64,000 nt of DNA from Vibrio amylolyticus. GTDB lineage: Bacteria; Pseudomonadota; Gammaproteobacteria; Enterobacterales; Vibrionaceae. A program made the translations under genes and the position numbers. The stretch lies in NCBI RefSeq assembly GCF_023145695.1, contig NZ_JAJHVV010000001.1:62001-126000 (forward strand), read 5' to 3'. Each line of letters starts with the position of its first letter. Position 1 is the stretch's first letter. The notes beneath the pieces are model-generated. The model had not been told where the DNA came from and ran no database searches. It saw only the letters and a list, made by a program, of their open reading frames with translations. Positions 48,101 to 55,096 of this stretch are shown here, piece after piece.

Positions 48101-51100
48101 TTCACGAAGCTGTACGGCTAATCCATTTGACGTTAATACCTCGTTGGTATTGAAATTCTCACTATCAATTCTAAAGTGGCTAACATCATCACTGCCTTCT
48201 GTGTAATTAATTGACTGGGTAGCCGTGACACTTGAGTTGTCAGGGTTTGACCCATCACCGAGATTGGTTTCAGACAGCTTCACCGCTGGCACTGAATCGA
48301 TGTGTGGGTTCTCACCATCTTTAATGGCTACAGTAACGATCGATGACAACGTATCGTTATCGGTATCGTTAGAGGTAACTTCGATCGACTTAACGATATT
48401 TCCCGCTGAATGATCGAGGTCTCGATTAGGTTCAAAGCGCACGTCACCAGCAATGCTGATATACAAAGTTCCGTCAGTGACATCAAATGCTTGTTCACCT
48501 AAAATAGCAGGGTTAAGCGTAATAGGATCACCACCTTCATAACTGAACTGGGTAATCACTGCGCCGTCCGCACTCGGCGAATCAAAGAGATTAATTGACT
48601 CCGTCGTTGGTGCTCCAGCCGCTAGATCTGCAACACTTGGTTCTGTAATGCTCAAGCCGCCGTCTTGCATGGATTGAACATCATCTTCAATGTTCACCAA
48701 TAGTGGTTTCATTATCGAATCATCACCGTCGGTATCGACCGCATAAATCGGTAGCTCAAAGCTTAGGGTATTATTTTGTAAACCATCCACATGATCAAGC
48801 GCTTCAATGAGCGTGAAGGTATATTGGCCTTTATCGTCACTTAACGGTTTACCAAAGTTATTAAACGTGATGGTAAAAATGGACGTCTCTTTATCACTGT
48901 TGTCCTTGGTAAAGCCTATGTATTGTCCAGAATCGGCAGGCTCTTCACGAAGCTTTACGACTAATCCATTTGAGGTTAACGCTTCGTCGGTATTGAATTC
49001 ATTAACAGCAATTTGAAAGTGGCTAATATCATCACTGCCAACCGTATAATCGATGGACTGAGTACGACTAACATTAGGGTTACTAGCGTTAGGGCTATTT
49101 GGATCAGAACCGTCATCAAGGTTCGCTTCAGACAAACTCACCGTCGGTACTGATTCTATTTGAGGAATGTCACCATCTTGAATGGTTAAAGTAACCGTCG
49201 ACGATAATGTATCGTTATCTCCATCACTTGACGTTACAACGAGTGATTTAACAATATCCCCTGCAGAATGGTCAAGATCTCGACTCGGTTCAAAGCGGAC
49301 ATCACCTGTGATGGTGATATATAAGGTCCCTTCAGCCACATCAAACGCTTGTTCACCTGTAATAGCAGGGTTAAGCGCAATAGGGTCACCGCTATCGTAG
49401 CTAAACTGAGTGATTGTCGTACCATCGGCACTTGGTGTATCAAACAGGTTGATCGAATCTGTGGTTGGATTTCCAGCCGCTAGGTCTGCAACACTTGGTT
49501 CTGTAATGGTTAAACCGCCATCTAGCATGGATTGAACATCGTCTTCAATGCTCACCAATAGTGGTTTCATCGCCGAGTCATCACCGTCGGTATCAACTGC
49601 GTACACGGGCAAGTCAAAACTTAAGCTATTGTTTTTAAGACCATCGGCGTGGTCAAGTGCTTCAATCAGAGTAAAGGTATATTGTCCTTTATCGTCACTG
49701 AGTTGATGACCATGATGGTTAAACGTAAGGGTAAACACTGCTGTTTCTTCACCGAGTACATTGGTGGTGAACCCTAAGTACTGGCCAGAATCGTCAGGCT
49801 CTTCACGAAGCTGAACGACTAATCCGTTTGAGGTTAACGCATCATCCGTATTGAATTCATCCGTCGCTATTCTGAAATGGTTAACATCGTCACTGCCCTC
49901 ACTGTAATCAATCGATTGGGTCATACTCACAACCGAGCTACTCGGAGCCGAACCATCGCTTAGGTTTGACTCTGATAAACTCACACTTGGTACAACATTG
50001 ATTGTTGGATCGCCACCATCAGAAATTTGCAGGTCAACGGTTGCTGTATCTTCATCTCCATCCGCATCTCTTGCTGTAAATACAAATTGCTTGTCGATGG
50101 TTTCGTTCGCTGAATGATCAATATCGCGAGCGACAACAAACTCAAACTCGCCATTGAGCGAAATAGAATGCGTACCTTCAGCAAAATCGAAACGCTGCAT
50201 TGTGTCATCAGATGCATTCTGATCAAGAGTGTATTGACTACCAGAGTAAGTAAACGACTGAATAGTTGCGGTGTCAGCCCCTTCAAAATTAAACAGACTA
50301 TGAAAGACTGATGTATCACCTGCTTGCGTTGGCTCAGTGACAGAAAAGCTATTGTCTACCAATTCAAGAGTATCATCTTGTACCGTAACCTGAATCGTCG
50401 CTGCTTGTGCATTGGTCTCACCTTGTGAAAGGCTCGAACGATCGCCATCCGTATCAACCGCATACACCGGCAAGTTAATCACGGTTAATAAATCATCGGC
50501 ACCAAGATGATCAATTTGCTCTAGCAAGGTAAACGAGTAATCACCCAGTGCTGGTGTATCAACAGAAACTTCAAATACCGGAATTCGGTTGCCTTCAACT
50601 TCAATGAAGCCTTCATAACTACGAACGCCGTTGTCTAAGGTAATCAACTCAAGCTGTATCGCCTGCCCTTGAGAGGTCAGTGAGTTATCGCTGTTAAATT
50701 CATCCGGCGCTAATTCAAAGTGGTCAATGGCATCGCTACCTGCCTCATAAGTGATCTGGCCTGTCCCCGATGTATTAGCATTGCCTTCATTAGCGCCTCC
50801 ATCAACGCCAGATTCATCAAGATCAAGTGCCGATACCCCTGTGATCACAGGATTATTTCCATCAGTAATGACGATATCAATCGAGTTAGTTACCGAGTCT
50901 TGGTCAAAATCTGTAATGATGGTGGGTAGTGATAAGGAAACCTCATCAGAATCATTATGTTCCAATGGTTTGAACTGCTGATAGGTATAGCGCCCATCGG
51001 TATTAATAGTCACCGTCAGTATTGGCTCGTTGCTGCCAACTAACGAAAGAGTAAGCTCTGTTCTATCACCAGACAAGCTCGCAACCGTTTCTTGATTATC

Positions 51101-52252
51101 GCTGAGTAGCCCATCAAATTGCGCCAATGCAGTATTGTCAAAAATAGCAGACGATAGAAAATCGCTTCCAATTTGAACCAGTTCACCTTCAAGAATATTA
51201 CTGTCGGACTCTACCGATTGGAATTTCACGGTGGTCACCGTAGCGTCCACGCCATCTTCAACGATAACTTCTGCATTAATAGGCGTGATAAGAGCGTTAC
51301 CGGCAGAGTCTGCACCTTGTATATCAAAAGAGAGCGTAATCTGATCATCTGAAATTGAAACCTGACCAGAGCCTACTGATGACAGATGATCGATTGGCTG
51401 GCTTATGGTTGTCGTCAACTCAAGGGAAACATCGTTACCTGTCGGTACCGCATTAATATCAATGCGAAGAACAACACCTTCACTATTTTCACCAATGATG
51501 GCATTTTGTACTTCGTCATAGCGAAACAACACCGCTTCACCTGAAGACGTAATATCAGAGTTTAGTTCATTAAGTAGTGAAGAAAGTGATGTTGTTTCAG
51601 GTACAAAGCTATCTGGGTCAAGCGATAGATCACCAGAAGACACCGTAATAGACGTAGTGATCGTTTGAGAGTAAGAATTAAGGGATAGCGAACCTTCAGA
51701 TAAAGACTCAGTCACGCCCTCACCACCGGTGGCTAATGATAAAGGGCGATTTTCATCATCGGCCGTTTCTATTTCCTCACGAACAATCGTCGAAGTTTCA
51801 AAGAAAGTACTCGCGAGAACTGACGCACCATTATACTCAATCGTCACAAAACCCGCATTCGCTGATCCGCCAGCACCACCAGCCGCGGTTGCTTCTAATA
51901 ATTCCGTTGGATCGGCGCCCGCTAGAATGGCTTCTTGAATGGCTGCGAGATCTTCTTCACTAATATCAGCATTATTGAGCTGTTCAAGGTCAAAGTTGAC
52001 TTCACCTGCTACAGGCGCAACGCCCCAGCCTCCGTCAGCGTCCCCACACGCTACACAGTTGGCATTCAAGTTTAGCTCGGAATTAGCGTTAACCAGCGTG
52101 ATACTTGAGTTATTCGCCGTGATAACAATATGACCTTGGGTGATGGTATCGCCTATGTGCGCTTTTTTACCACTACCATCCACAGAGAATACAACAACAT
52201 CGCCAGCGACATCTTTAATCAATACATCTTGACGAATTACATCTACGTCCAT
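39104..52252 (-). CDS. Giant LapA-like type I-secreted adhesin (retention module, T1SS-143-type repeats, RTX)
   Basis: About 4,382 residues. The start at 52252 (MDVDVIRQDV) is preferred over the TTG at 52291 because it begins the conserved retention module. Residues 1-120 form that module, with a LapG-type site T122-A-A-G125 in LLEATAAGG. Residues about 600-1750 are near-identical repeats of about 283 residues, each with an EQAFDV...DLDHS and VYAVDTDGD part. The rest is beta-rich, cadherin/VCBS-like. RTX nonapeptides (GGAGDDSLSGGDGND) lie near 4230-4270, with a type I secretion signal at the end. It should be held at the outer membrane and promote biofilm; c-di-GMP would control release. Export and LapD/LapG genes are not in the window. 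Confidence 0.93.
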   Translation of the reverse strand: MDVDVIRQDVLIKDVAGDVVVFSVDGSGKKAHIGDTITQGHIVITANNSSITLVNANSELNLNANCVACGDADGGWGVAPVAGEVNFDLEQLNNADISEEDLAAIQEAILAGADPTELLEATAAGGAGGSANAGFVTIEYNGASVLASTFFETSTIVREEIETADDENRPLSLATGGEGVTESLSEGSLSLNSYSQTITTSITVSSGDLSLDPDSFVPETTSLSSLLNELNSDITSSGEAVLFRYDEVQNAIIGENSEGVVLRIDINAVPTGNDVSLELTTTISQPIDHLSSVGSGQVSISDDQITLSFDIQGADSAGNALITPINAEVIVEDGVDATVTTVKFQSVESDSNILEGELVQIGSDFLSSAIFDNTALAQFDGLLSDNQETVASLSGDRTELTLSLVGSNEPILTVTINTDGRYTYQQFKPLEHNDSDEVSLSLPTIITDFDQDSVTNSIDIVITDGNNPVITGVSALDLDESGVDGGANEGNANTSGTGQITYEAGSDAIDHFELAPDEFNSDNSLTSQGQAIQLELITLDNGVRSYEGFIEVEGNRIPVFEVSVDTPALGDYSFTLLEQIDHLGADDLLTVINLPVYAVDTDGDRSSLSQGETNAQAATIQVTVQDDTLELVDNSFSVTEPTQAGDTSVFHSLFNFEGADTATIQSFTYSGSQYTLDQNASDDTMQRFDFAEGTHSISLNGEFEFVVARDIDHSANETIDKQFVFTARDADGDEDTATVDLQISDGGDPTINVVPSVSLSESNLSDGSAPSSSVVSMTQSIDYSEGSDDVNHFRIATDEFNTDDALTSNGLVVQLREEPDDSGQYLGFTTNVLGEETAVFTLTFNHHGHQLSDDKGQYTFTLIEALDHADGLKNNSLSFDLPVYAVDTDGDDSAMKPLLVSIEDDVQSMLDGGLTITEPSVADLAAGNPTTDSINLFDTPSADGTTITQFSYDSGDPIALNPAITGEQAFDVAEGTLYITITGDVRFEPSRDLDHSAGDIVKSLVVTSSDGDNDTLSSTVTLTIQDGDIPQIESVPTVSLSEANLDDGSDPNSPNASNPNVSRTQSIDYTVGSDDISHFQIAVNEFNTDEALTSNGLVVKLREEPADSGQYIGFTKDNSDKETSIFTITFNNFGKPLSDDKGQYTFTLIEALDHVDGLQNNTLSFELPIYAVDTDGDDSIMKPLLVNIEDDVQSMQDGGLSITEPSVADLAAGAPTTESINLFDSPSADGAVITQFSYEGGDPITLNPAILGEQAFDVTDGTLYISIAGDVRFEPNRDLDHSAGNIVKSIEVTSNDTDNDTLSSIVTVAIKDGENPHIDSVPAVKLSETNLGDGSNPDNSSVTATQSINYTEGSDDVSHFRIDSENFNTNEVLTSNGLAVQLREDPADSGQYLAFTMDSSDKETPVFTITFINFGNPLSDDKGQYTFTLIEALDHEDGLENNNLSFELPVYAVDSDGDDSTMKLLSVNIEDDVQSMQDVGLTITEPSVAELAAGNPTTDPINVFDTPSADGATITQFSYDGGNLITLNPAISGEQAFDVTDGTLYISIAGDVRFEPSRDLDHSKGDIVKSIVVTSSDGDNDTLSSTATLTIKDGDNPQIESVPAVNLSELNLDDGSNPNGSSISTTQSIGYTEGSDDVSHFRIASDEFNTDDALTSNGLIVQLREEPVGTGQYLGFTVDGSDKETSVFTITFNNFGNPLSDDKGQYTFTLLEAFDHVDGLQHNTLSFELPVYAVDTDGDNSVKQSLLVTIVDDVPVIDGIIDTSVFSVNESGLSSDSPQASGQFVTTDGADGVVSYALQNTSNTESDLYSGGNKVSIDEVSGAANSTTYQGVANGKVVFTLALTNDGAYTFTLLEPLDHLSGSDLLSIPFDVVAIDTDGDISEGISLPIDIVDDKPVLSGTTGERNVDEDDLGGTGSDQSDDTSLSGFFTISEGADGVVEYELVNAAETLDGLTSGGEALEWGDVSQNMSPSGTTFTYTAQTESGTPIFTIIFDTQDNSYQFELLGVLDHSIANSEDSIQLEFTIVANDFDGDVSNQITLPITIIDDVPLVSAQSISRIEGQGFRNSKVSMFDATTDEGADTASLTKVEGTTENGATIVFGGPRGSYLDSVDLNDGRQNIRVYEQTDNGAGGTETRQLGILRVNSNGDIEFRANGNLEHDSDEINFSINVTATDGDLDTSTAPLEISISDKESRPISLKVTTFEDSGRDVSIKYAAGEEPETANIQDNQSGLADRPAQVSLQVNLFDSDNNESIGALTIKDGNHQGTFYYLKDGEYHKLEADPVTGSITFDGALIQQSFSQSGNNTIATIDNLFFVPDRNVSTGNGGVKIHYQLEIDNDGVADHTMDSNFRIEIESVADIAQWNDSRSTYQYEVGEDDSNVRLQLRAESQDTSRAETLTYELKVIDGEGEFELLDRNGDVLTPINGVYIIAANDINRVEVNPIDNFSGQIRFEATAITEERSNSYNDGVNDKSDARSPSQEIVIDVTPSADMGSFRVQRAQINEDNIDNPDYYGDEPNYNAFTLDEVITMTPSADSDGSEALFVRISDVTENATLEWIGSGDSQIVEMTIDGVTYYEIPYEQLSSVDVVPEKHSNEDFSFKVTGVVKDSAELSDGNIHVDEQILGSKTVNVEVKGVADEAVGATLGSHWSDFVDGDVQGVETTITESHNGDSFAILDFTIISGERVDKPLDDSESVTVLLSNIPEGVVIEDSDGTQIDLNFVGYDGNGQPIYEANITGAHNTSGIVVRPIDSSTDNIHVTASVIVTENDGHVHTFDQEVRINVEPVIDTSETYSNSAIGNEDQPINIDWHPEGTDYIDSDEHFTSITLEDIPLDAQVIVNNGLVNVKVTVSADGLSQVLEIEPNGMTPEAFTQAALKNNFIQIVPPQDSSSDFNLKAIVEIEERDHEYTSDDIVGEGGRVTATLTGDISVVVRAIVEAEDSDNKLGVSDENGFVDFTSITADSQGVIRFTTNSDNQSVDLNGDETWDGEYVIHYNETDASSVEVVSDVIIELTHTDGSALDALVISQLLVTGAAYEGNGRWVITDEDAFSVSAPQGLDLTPLNPSDSSAFNNIKMSIETLVQDKGEDANERSPNAFRESSITLSFPETVVAGDEVAAEIAITEDSLVSATEDTPLNLGQQLDSIISFTGADDSADEITIVLDNKVTIDGVTYPISISGAEVDFVNGQFVFQANISDLGVVESLDGLTVTLPKDFSGDFRLPIKVITQDTTSGDTNVAQGNVVINVNPIADVGGDVPTITLEVTGSLDDNMTAIDQDGVSGADSVGYEDSYIQLNIGHELADKVTGVEGGQEALSSIRLTLAKQDVGAFYDSDGNNLGTELFFSESQISAGALDNILFRAKENYPGDDDQNEVTINISGTVTDTATFDEFATQTAEHSADFSTSVSFDVVPVLDKVEVTGPGDNPSESIEITTNEDTSVSLGDLAPVTISLTDLDGSEQFVSLKFVDVPDGFLLSAESGYTVKNNGDGVWSVQIPSDAGTTLNLGAISIQPPKNFSGSAEFGVTVFTQESLLGVPTEVEGLPNFVLNVVPVGDSVDVDATDAITGLEGQNIDIEIDASVIDRTDAVSGHGMYSENSAEVLRVEVTNVPQDASIYHPDGITQATYNAVTDTWTLDIDAQHLDKIVFNSGEHNSGANNGGTSNVMGIDSPLTITVQSVDKDAEGNEYLGPQTSFDVELTIDPVNDQPTFVNVVNLETQEDINVAIDSFSIADIDATFDDPDADYTLALSVDKGELLFFDATGVDFSLDAQGHLSLFGSVADINAALSSGKVVFSPDEDSNNDNSSGSVIVTASVDDGGNNGVIYLSDVTTSPTNQTTFEIKVTEVNDQPEANNLDYGIILEEGQIIIYAQDLINATDDKEGDIIQVTGVSVAEGQGELVQSDDGTYWTFTAADEFNGDVKLSYTVVDNGTTNTTPDPLHDSAEVSFTVQGVNDEPVIDGSHVTHVVSEADSQLISGINISDPDYVGEYADDLMTVTITVTEGVLSVVLPDGSNVSITGADSQSIVLTGSLSELNAVIDTPVNPNGMFLDASDVTSSNIGLDVVARDSGCPSGIVIETDPSHYDITVTPVADTPTLSVDPAMNYIKNMTASQTASNNGIAIVGLLATLTDTSETLSLRLTGLPEDVNVTSDAGLIDYSSGVWIVSFEAIDSLKVDSVEVGEYSVTVTAVSEESNGGQALSAPITLQLNVVSDESIIGSADKSEDQYLFGDGENSTMNSGSGNDRLEGGAGDDSLSGGDGNDIIDGGLGYDVLTGGTGMDTFVWHEIDNGVTDTITDFHVDEGDQIDLREVLPELKAENVDLDTLLGHIDATIEGDDVELHVHPHGVGQEEQTILVEDLAPQLSLVGSESNEIISALIDQQIIIHEI
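47000..50460. repeat. Tandem repeats of about 850 bp inside the adhesin gene
   Basis: The same DNA block recurs with a period of about 840-860 bp. Landmarks such as GTATCGACCGCATAAA recur near 47050, 47890, 48730, 49595 and 50450, and GAACATCATCTTCAAT near 47830, 48676 and 49530 (with one variation). Units are highly alike in DNA, so recombination could change their number. Confidence 0.85.
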
Positions 52253-52639
52253 AAACACCCCGAGCAAGCCAATTACAATTCGAAATGGCAAAAAAAATCA
52301 TTTGTTACAAATTTATAGTTGTATAAATAAAAATAACAAAAAATGCGAGCCACGTCAGGTTTATGGTTTGTATTAAAGACTGTTTCCAGCATATTGCATG
52401 CCTATACCGTGTTTAAAAATTTTTACGAGTAGAGGCAAGTTTGTCTCATTTTGGATAAGAACAAGAAAAAATTAACTGAAAGTGTAAGAAGAATAGTAGT
52501 GCACGCTATTAACAAAGCAGACCGACTAAAAAGCCCTGCTACGCTCACCAATCGATAGTAGCGCTTTTTGCTGGTTTCTATAAAAAATTTTTTAGACACG
52601 GAAATCCATTGGTTAAGAACCATTACTTAATAAGAATTC
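52253..52639. other. 387-bp AT-rich leader region of the adhesin gene
   Basis: No convincing gene is seen. A minus-strand 66-codon frame at 52423-52623 has no ribosome site and no family likeness. The stretch lies upstream of the adhesin and probably contains its promoter and a long 5' leader. No operator was recognised. Confidence 0.55.
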
Positions 52640-53377
52640 TCACCCAGAAATACCATTTAGGCGAATTTGCTCAACGTTTCGATTCATCAAATGACGTAGA
52701 ACGTATCGAAACAACACTTTTTTCACGCCAGATAAATTACTCCCATAACTAGAATAAAAATCATCCGGCTGCGTGTAAACGCCATAATCATCTGCAATAC
52801 CTTCACTCTGTATGTAGGTATCACGGCCATTCCAATCGACATTAGGGTTAGACAAGCATTTGGTGGAAATAGCGTAACCAGAAAACGATTCGTTGTTGTC
52901 AGCAAAGCGAGCTTGAATTTGTATTAGGTAGGCTTTGTCTAGAATATACCCCTCTAGGTTTACCCAGCGGCCATCTTGATACACTTCAACCCAGCTATGG
53001 ATGATTCGTGGTGGCGCCACCACAAACAGGTAATTCGGAATCGCGCCTCGCTGAAGTTCGTTATAAATCGTGAAACCGTGAAAACGCGTTGAAACCCCTA
53101 CCGCTCTAAGCAGCGCCATCAGTAACGTACCTTTGGTGTTGCACTGACCATAGCCATCTTGTAGCACTTGGCTTGCTGGAAGTCGGTCATCACTGTTGTA
53201 GCCAAACTTTATTTCATCACGGACAAAGTGATATATAGCACCGATCGCATCGTATTGAGATAGTGATCGCCACTCTCTTTTTTCAACTAGGGTCTGGATT
53301 TCTGGGTGATTGAAATCCAGCATTGGCGTGGTTTGTAGGTACTCTGTAGACAATTCATTCATACGTAATTCGCTCAT
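52640..53377 (-). CDS. Transglutaminase-like (cysteine protease-fold) protein
   Basis: It has the transglutaminase core with catalytic C79 (GYGQCNTKG) and H127 (IHSWVEVYQDGRW). The third position, usually Asp, reads Glu (E142 in VNLEGY). There is no signal peptide, so it is probably cytoplasmic. Families with this fold include proteases and amidases. It is not of the LapG (BTLCP) type as far as I can see. GAGAGGA precedes the ATG. It lies upstream of the adhesin on the same strand. Confidence 0.8.
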   Translation of the reverse strand: MSELRMNELSTEYLQTTPMLDFNHPEIQTLVEKREWRSLSQYDAIGAIYHFVRDEIKFGYNSDDRLPASQVLQDGYGQCNTKGTLLMALLRAVGVSTRFHGFTIYNELQRGAIPNYLFVVAPPRIIHSWVEVYQDGRWVNLEGYILDKAYLIQIQARFADNNESFSGYAISTKCLSNPNVDWNGRDTYIQSEGIADDYGVYTQPDDFYSSYGSNLSGVKKVLFRYVLRHLMNRNVEQIRLNGISG

Positions 53378-53535
53378 AGGTTGTTCCTCTCATTAGGCTT
53401 TGTTCTTATTTGGTACTGAGAGAATAACGGGAGCGATAGGTTAAAAATTGAATAAACTGGCTATGTTTAAGAGATAAAAAGTTTGAGAAATCTAGAATTT
53501 AGGAAATTATTGTCATTGGAGATCTGGATGACACT

Positions 53536-54294
53536 TTAACCTCGTTTCTTTAATTGAAAAATGCTGTTGGCCTGCCGAATGGTAATGCCAAAGGTGTTCT
53601 TGAAGGTACGGCTTAAATGGGCACTATCAGAAAACCCTGCTTGATACGCCGCGTGAGTGGCGGATTCGCCTTTTAATATCGAATTTACTGCACAGATCAT
53701 TCGGCACCATAATAGATAGGGCCGCCAAGGAACGCCTATCTCTTGAGTAAACAGATGTAGAAAACGCCCTTCTGACAACGCCAGAGATTCCGCTACCTCA
53801 GACGCTCGCCAATGAGTCGGTTTAATACAATCGCCATCCAAACATTCATGCAACTCAACGATGAGTTTTTTAATTCGTTCGTCAGATACTTGGCTTTCGT
53901 TAAATAGCAGTGACTGGGTTGGTAAGATAAGTGCCTTAAACAGTGGGGAAAGCAACTCATTAACCTCATCACTCACACTAAACTGCGCTAGATCGCTATA
54001 GGCCTCTAACGTATCTAATATATGGAAAGGCAGACCGTTTAAGCGCTCAGATAACGTGACACCTAATACGCTGCTTGGCTCCACGAGCAGTATCCAACCT
54101 TCATCAAGTTGCAATTGATGCTCAACATTAGAATCGATGATTAAAGGGGATGAAAGTGACTCTCCATTAAACTCACAGCAATCCCCTTCTTTAGGCCACA
54201 CAACCTGTATGGCATGGTGTTTGTGTGCATTCGCATCAATAGATGAACCATAAATAATAACAATGCCCGCTCTTATCCATACATTAGGTGACAT
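53536..54294 (-). CDS. AraC-family transcriptional regulator
   Basis: It has 252 residues with the AraC double helix-turn-helix at the C-terminus (SEVAESLALSEGRFLHLF near 165 and HAAYQAGFSDSAHLSRTFKNTFG near 210) and an N-terminal cupin-like sensory part. GGAGGA lies 5 nt before the ATG. It follows a GNAT gene by 27 bp on the same strand, so the two are probably one operon. Confidence 0.88.
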   Translation of the reverse strand: MSPNVWIRAGIVIIYGSSIDANAHKHHAIQVVWPKEGDCCEFNGESLSSPLIIDSNVEHQLQLDEGWILLVEPSSVLGVTLSERLNGLPFHILDTLEAYSDLAQFSVSDEVNELLSPLFKALILPTQSLLFNESQVSDERIKKLIVELHECLDGDCIKPTHWRASEVAESLALSEGRFLHLFTQEIGVPWRPYLLWCRMICAVNSILKGESATHAAYQAGFSDSAHLSRTFKNTFGITIRQANSIFQLKKRG

Positions 54295-54321
54295 TCAATT
54301 CCTCCTGAATTGCGTTAAGAG

Positions 54322-54837
54322 TTAGAACGGAATGCCACTGAGCCTCACTTCCTGTTCTGGCCACTGCTTATTAAGTGCCAGCATCAGCAAATTATCCAAT
54401 GACACCCACTCTTTAGTTAAGCCAAACAGTTTTAAATTATCTGCATGTTGATACCCACTTGAGCCATAGACGTTTTCATCACCAAACAAAATTGAGAAAG
54501 CATAGCCTGACGCCAGCCCATCTTGATGCACATGATTTAGTAGCTTTTTAACAAGACCCTGCTTTCTATAATCAGCATGAACGCAAACTTCTGCAATACC
54601 GCACACTGGATAAGAAACCTCATCAATCATGACTTGTTTATCGTGAACAGCGATATGTGCAATCAATGTTTCGTCATCCCAAAATAGGTATCGATGTTGC
54701 GGCATCTCTTTAAGAAATCGTTGACGGCTGAATATCTCTGAATCATTTCGATTCAGAAAACTCGCACTCAGCAACCCTCTCAACTTTTCATCCATTTCAG
54801 GTGTTACGTTCTTGTCTTCAATGTATTGATAAATCAT
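54322..54837 (-). CDS. GNAT-family N-acetyltransferase
   Basis: The 171-residue GNAT fold is visible. The acetyl-CoA-binding loop reads VHADYRKQGLVKKLL near residue 89, preceded by the YPVCGIAEV strand. The substrate is unknown. It lies just upstream of the AraC gene on the same strand. Confidence 0.85.
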   Translation of the reverse strand: MIYQYIEDKNVTPEMDEKLRGLLSASFLNRNDSEIFSRQRFLKEMPQHRYLFWDDETLIAHIAVHDKQVMIDEVSYPVCGIAEVCVHADYRKQGLVKKLLNHVHQDGLASGYAFSILFGDENVYGSSGYQHADNLKLFGLTKEWVSLDNLLMLALNKQWPEQEVRLSGIPF

Positions 54838-55096
54838 ATCAAGTTACCTAAGCCTTTATTTATACTCCACATTAGCAAGGTTCCGGGCGTATAAACACCT
54901 GAACACCTTTAAATAAACGGTATTTCATAAAAGTCTTACGCTCTTACACATTCGTTCCAAAACTCAGTGTCTTTTTCATCGCTTAACCCTTCAAGATTAG
55001 AGGCCACTTCCAAACTCTACCATTCGCAAGAAATACACCTGAGGTTAACTATATTTAGCTTGTCAGCACGCGACTAATTATCCAAGGATTCTCCCT

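Noticed and set aside
52423..52623. Minus-strand 66-codon frame with a hydrophobic stretch, upstream of the adhesin
   Set aside because: No ribosome site or family likeness, in an AT-rich leader where such frames arise by chance.
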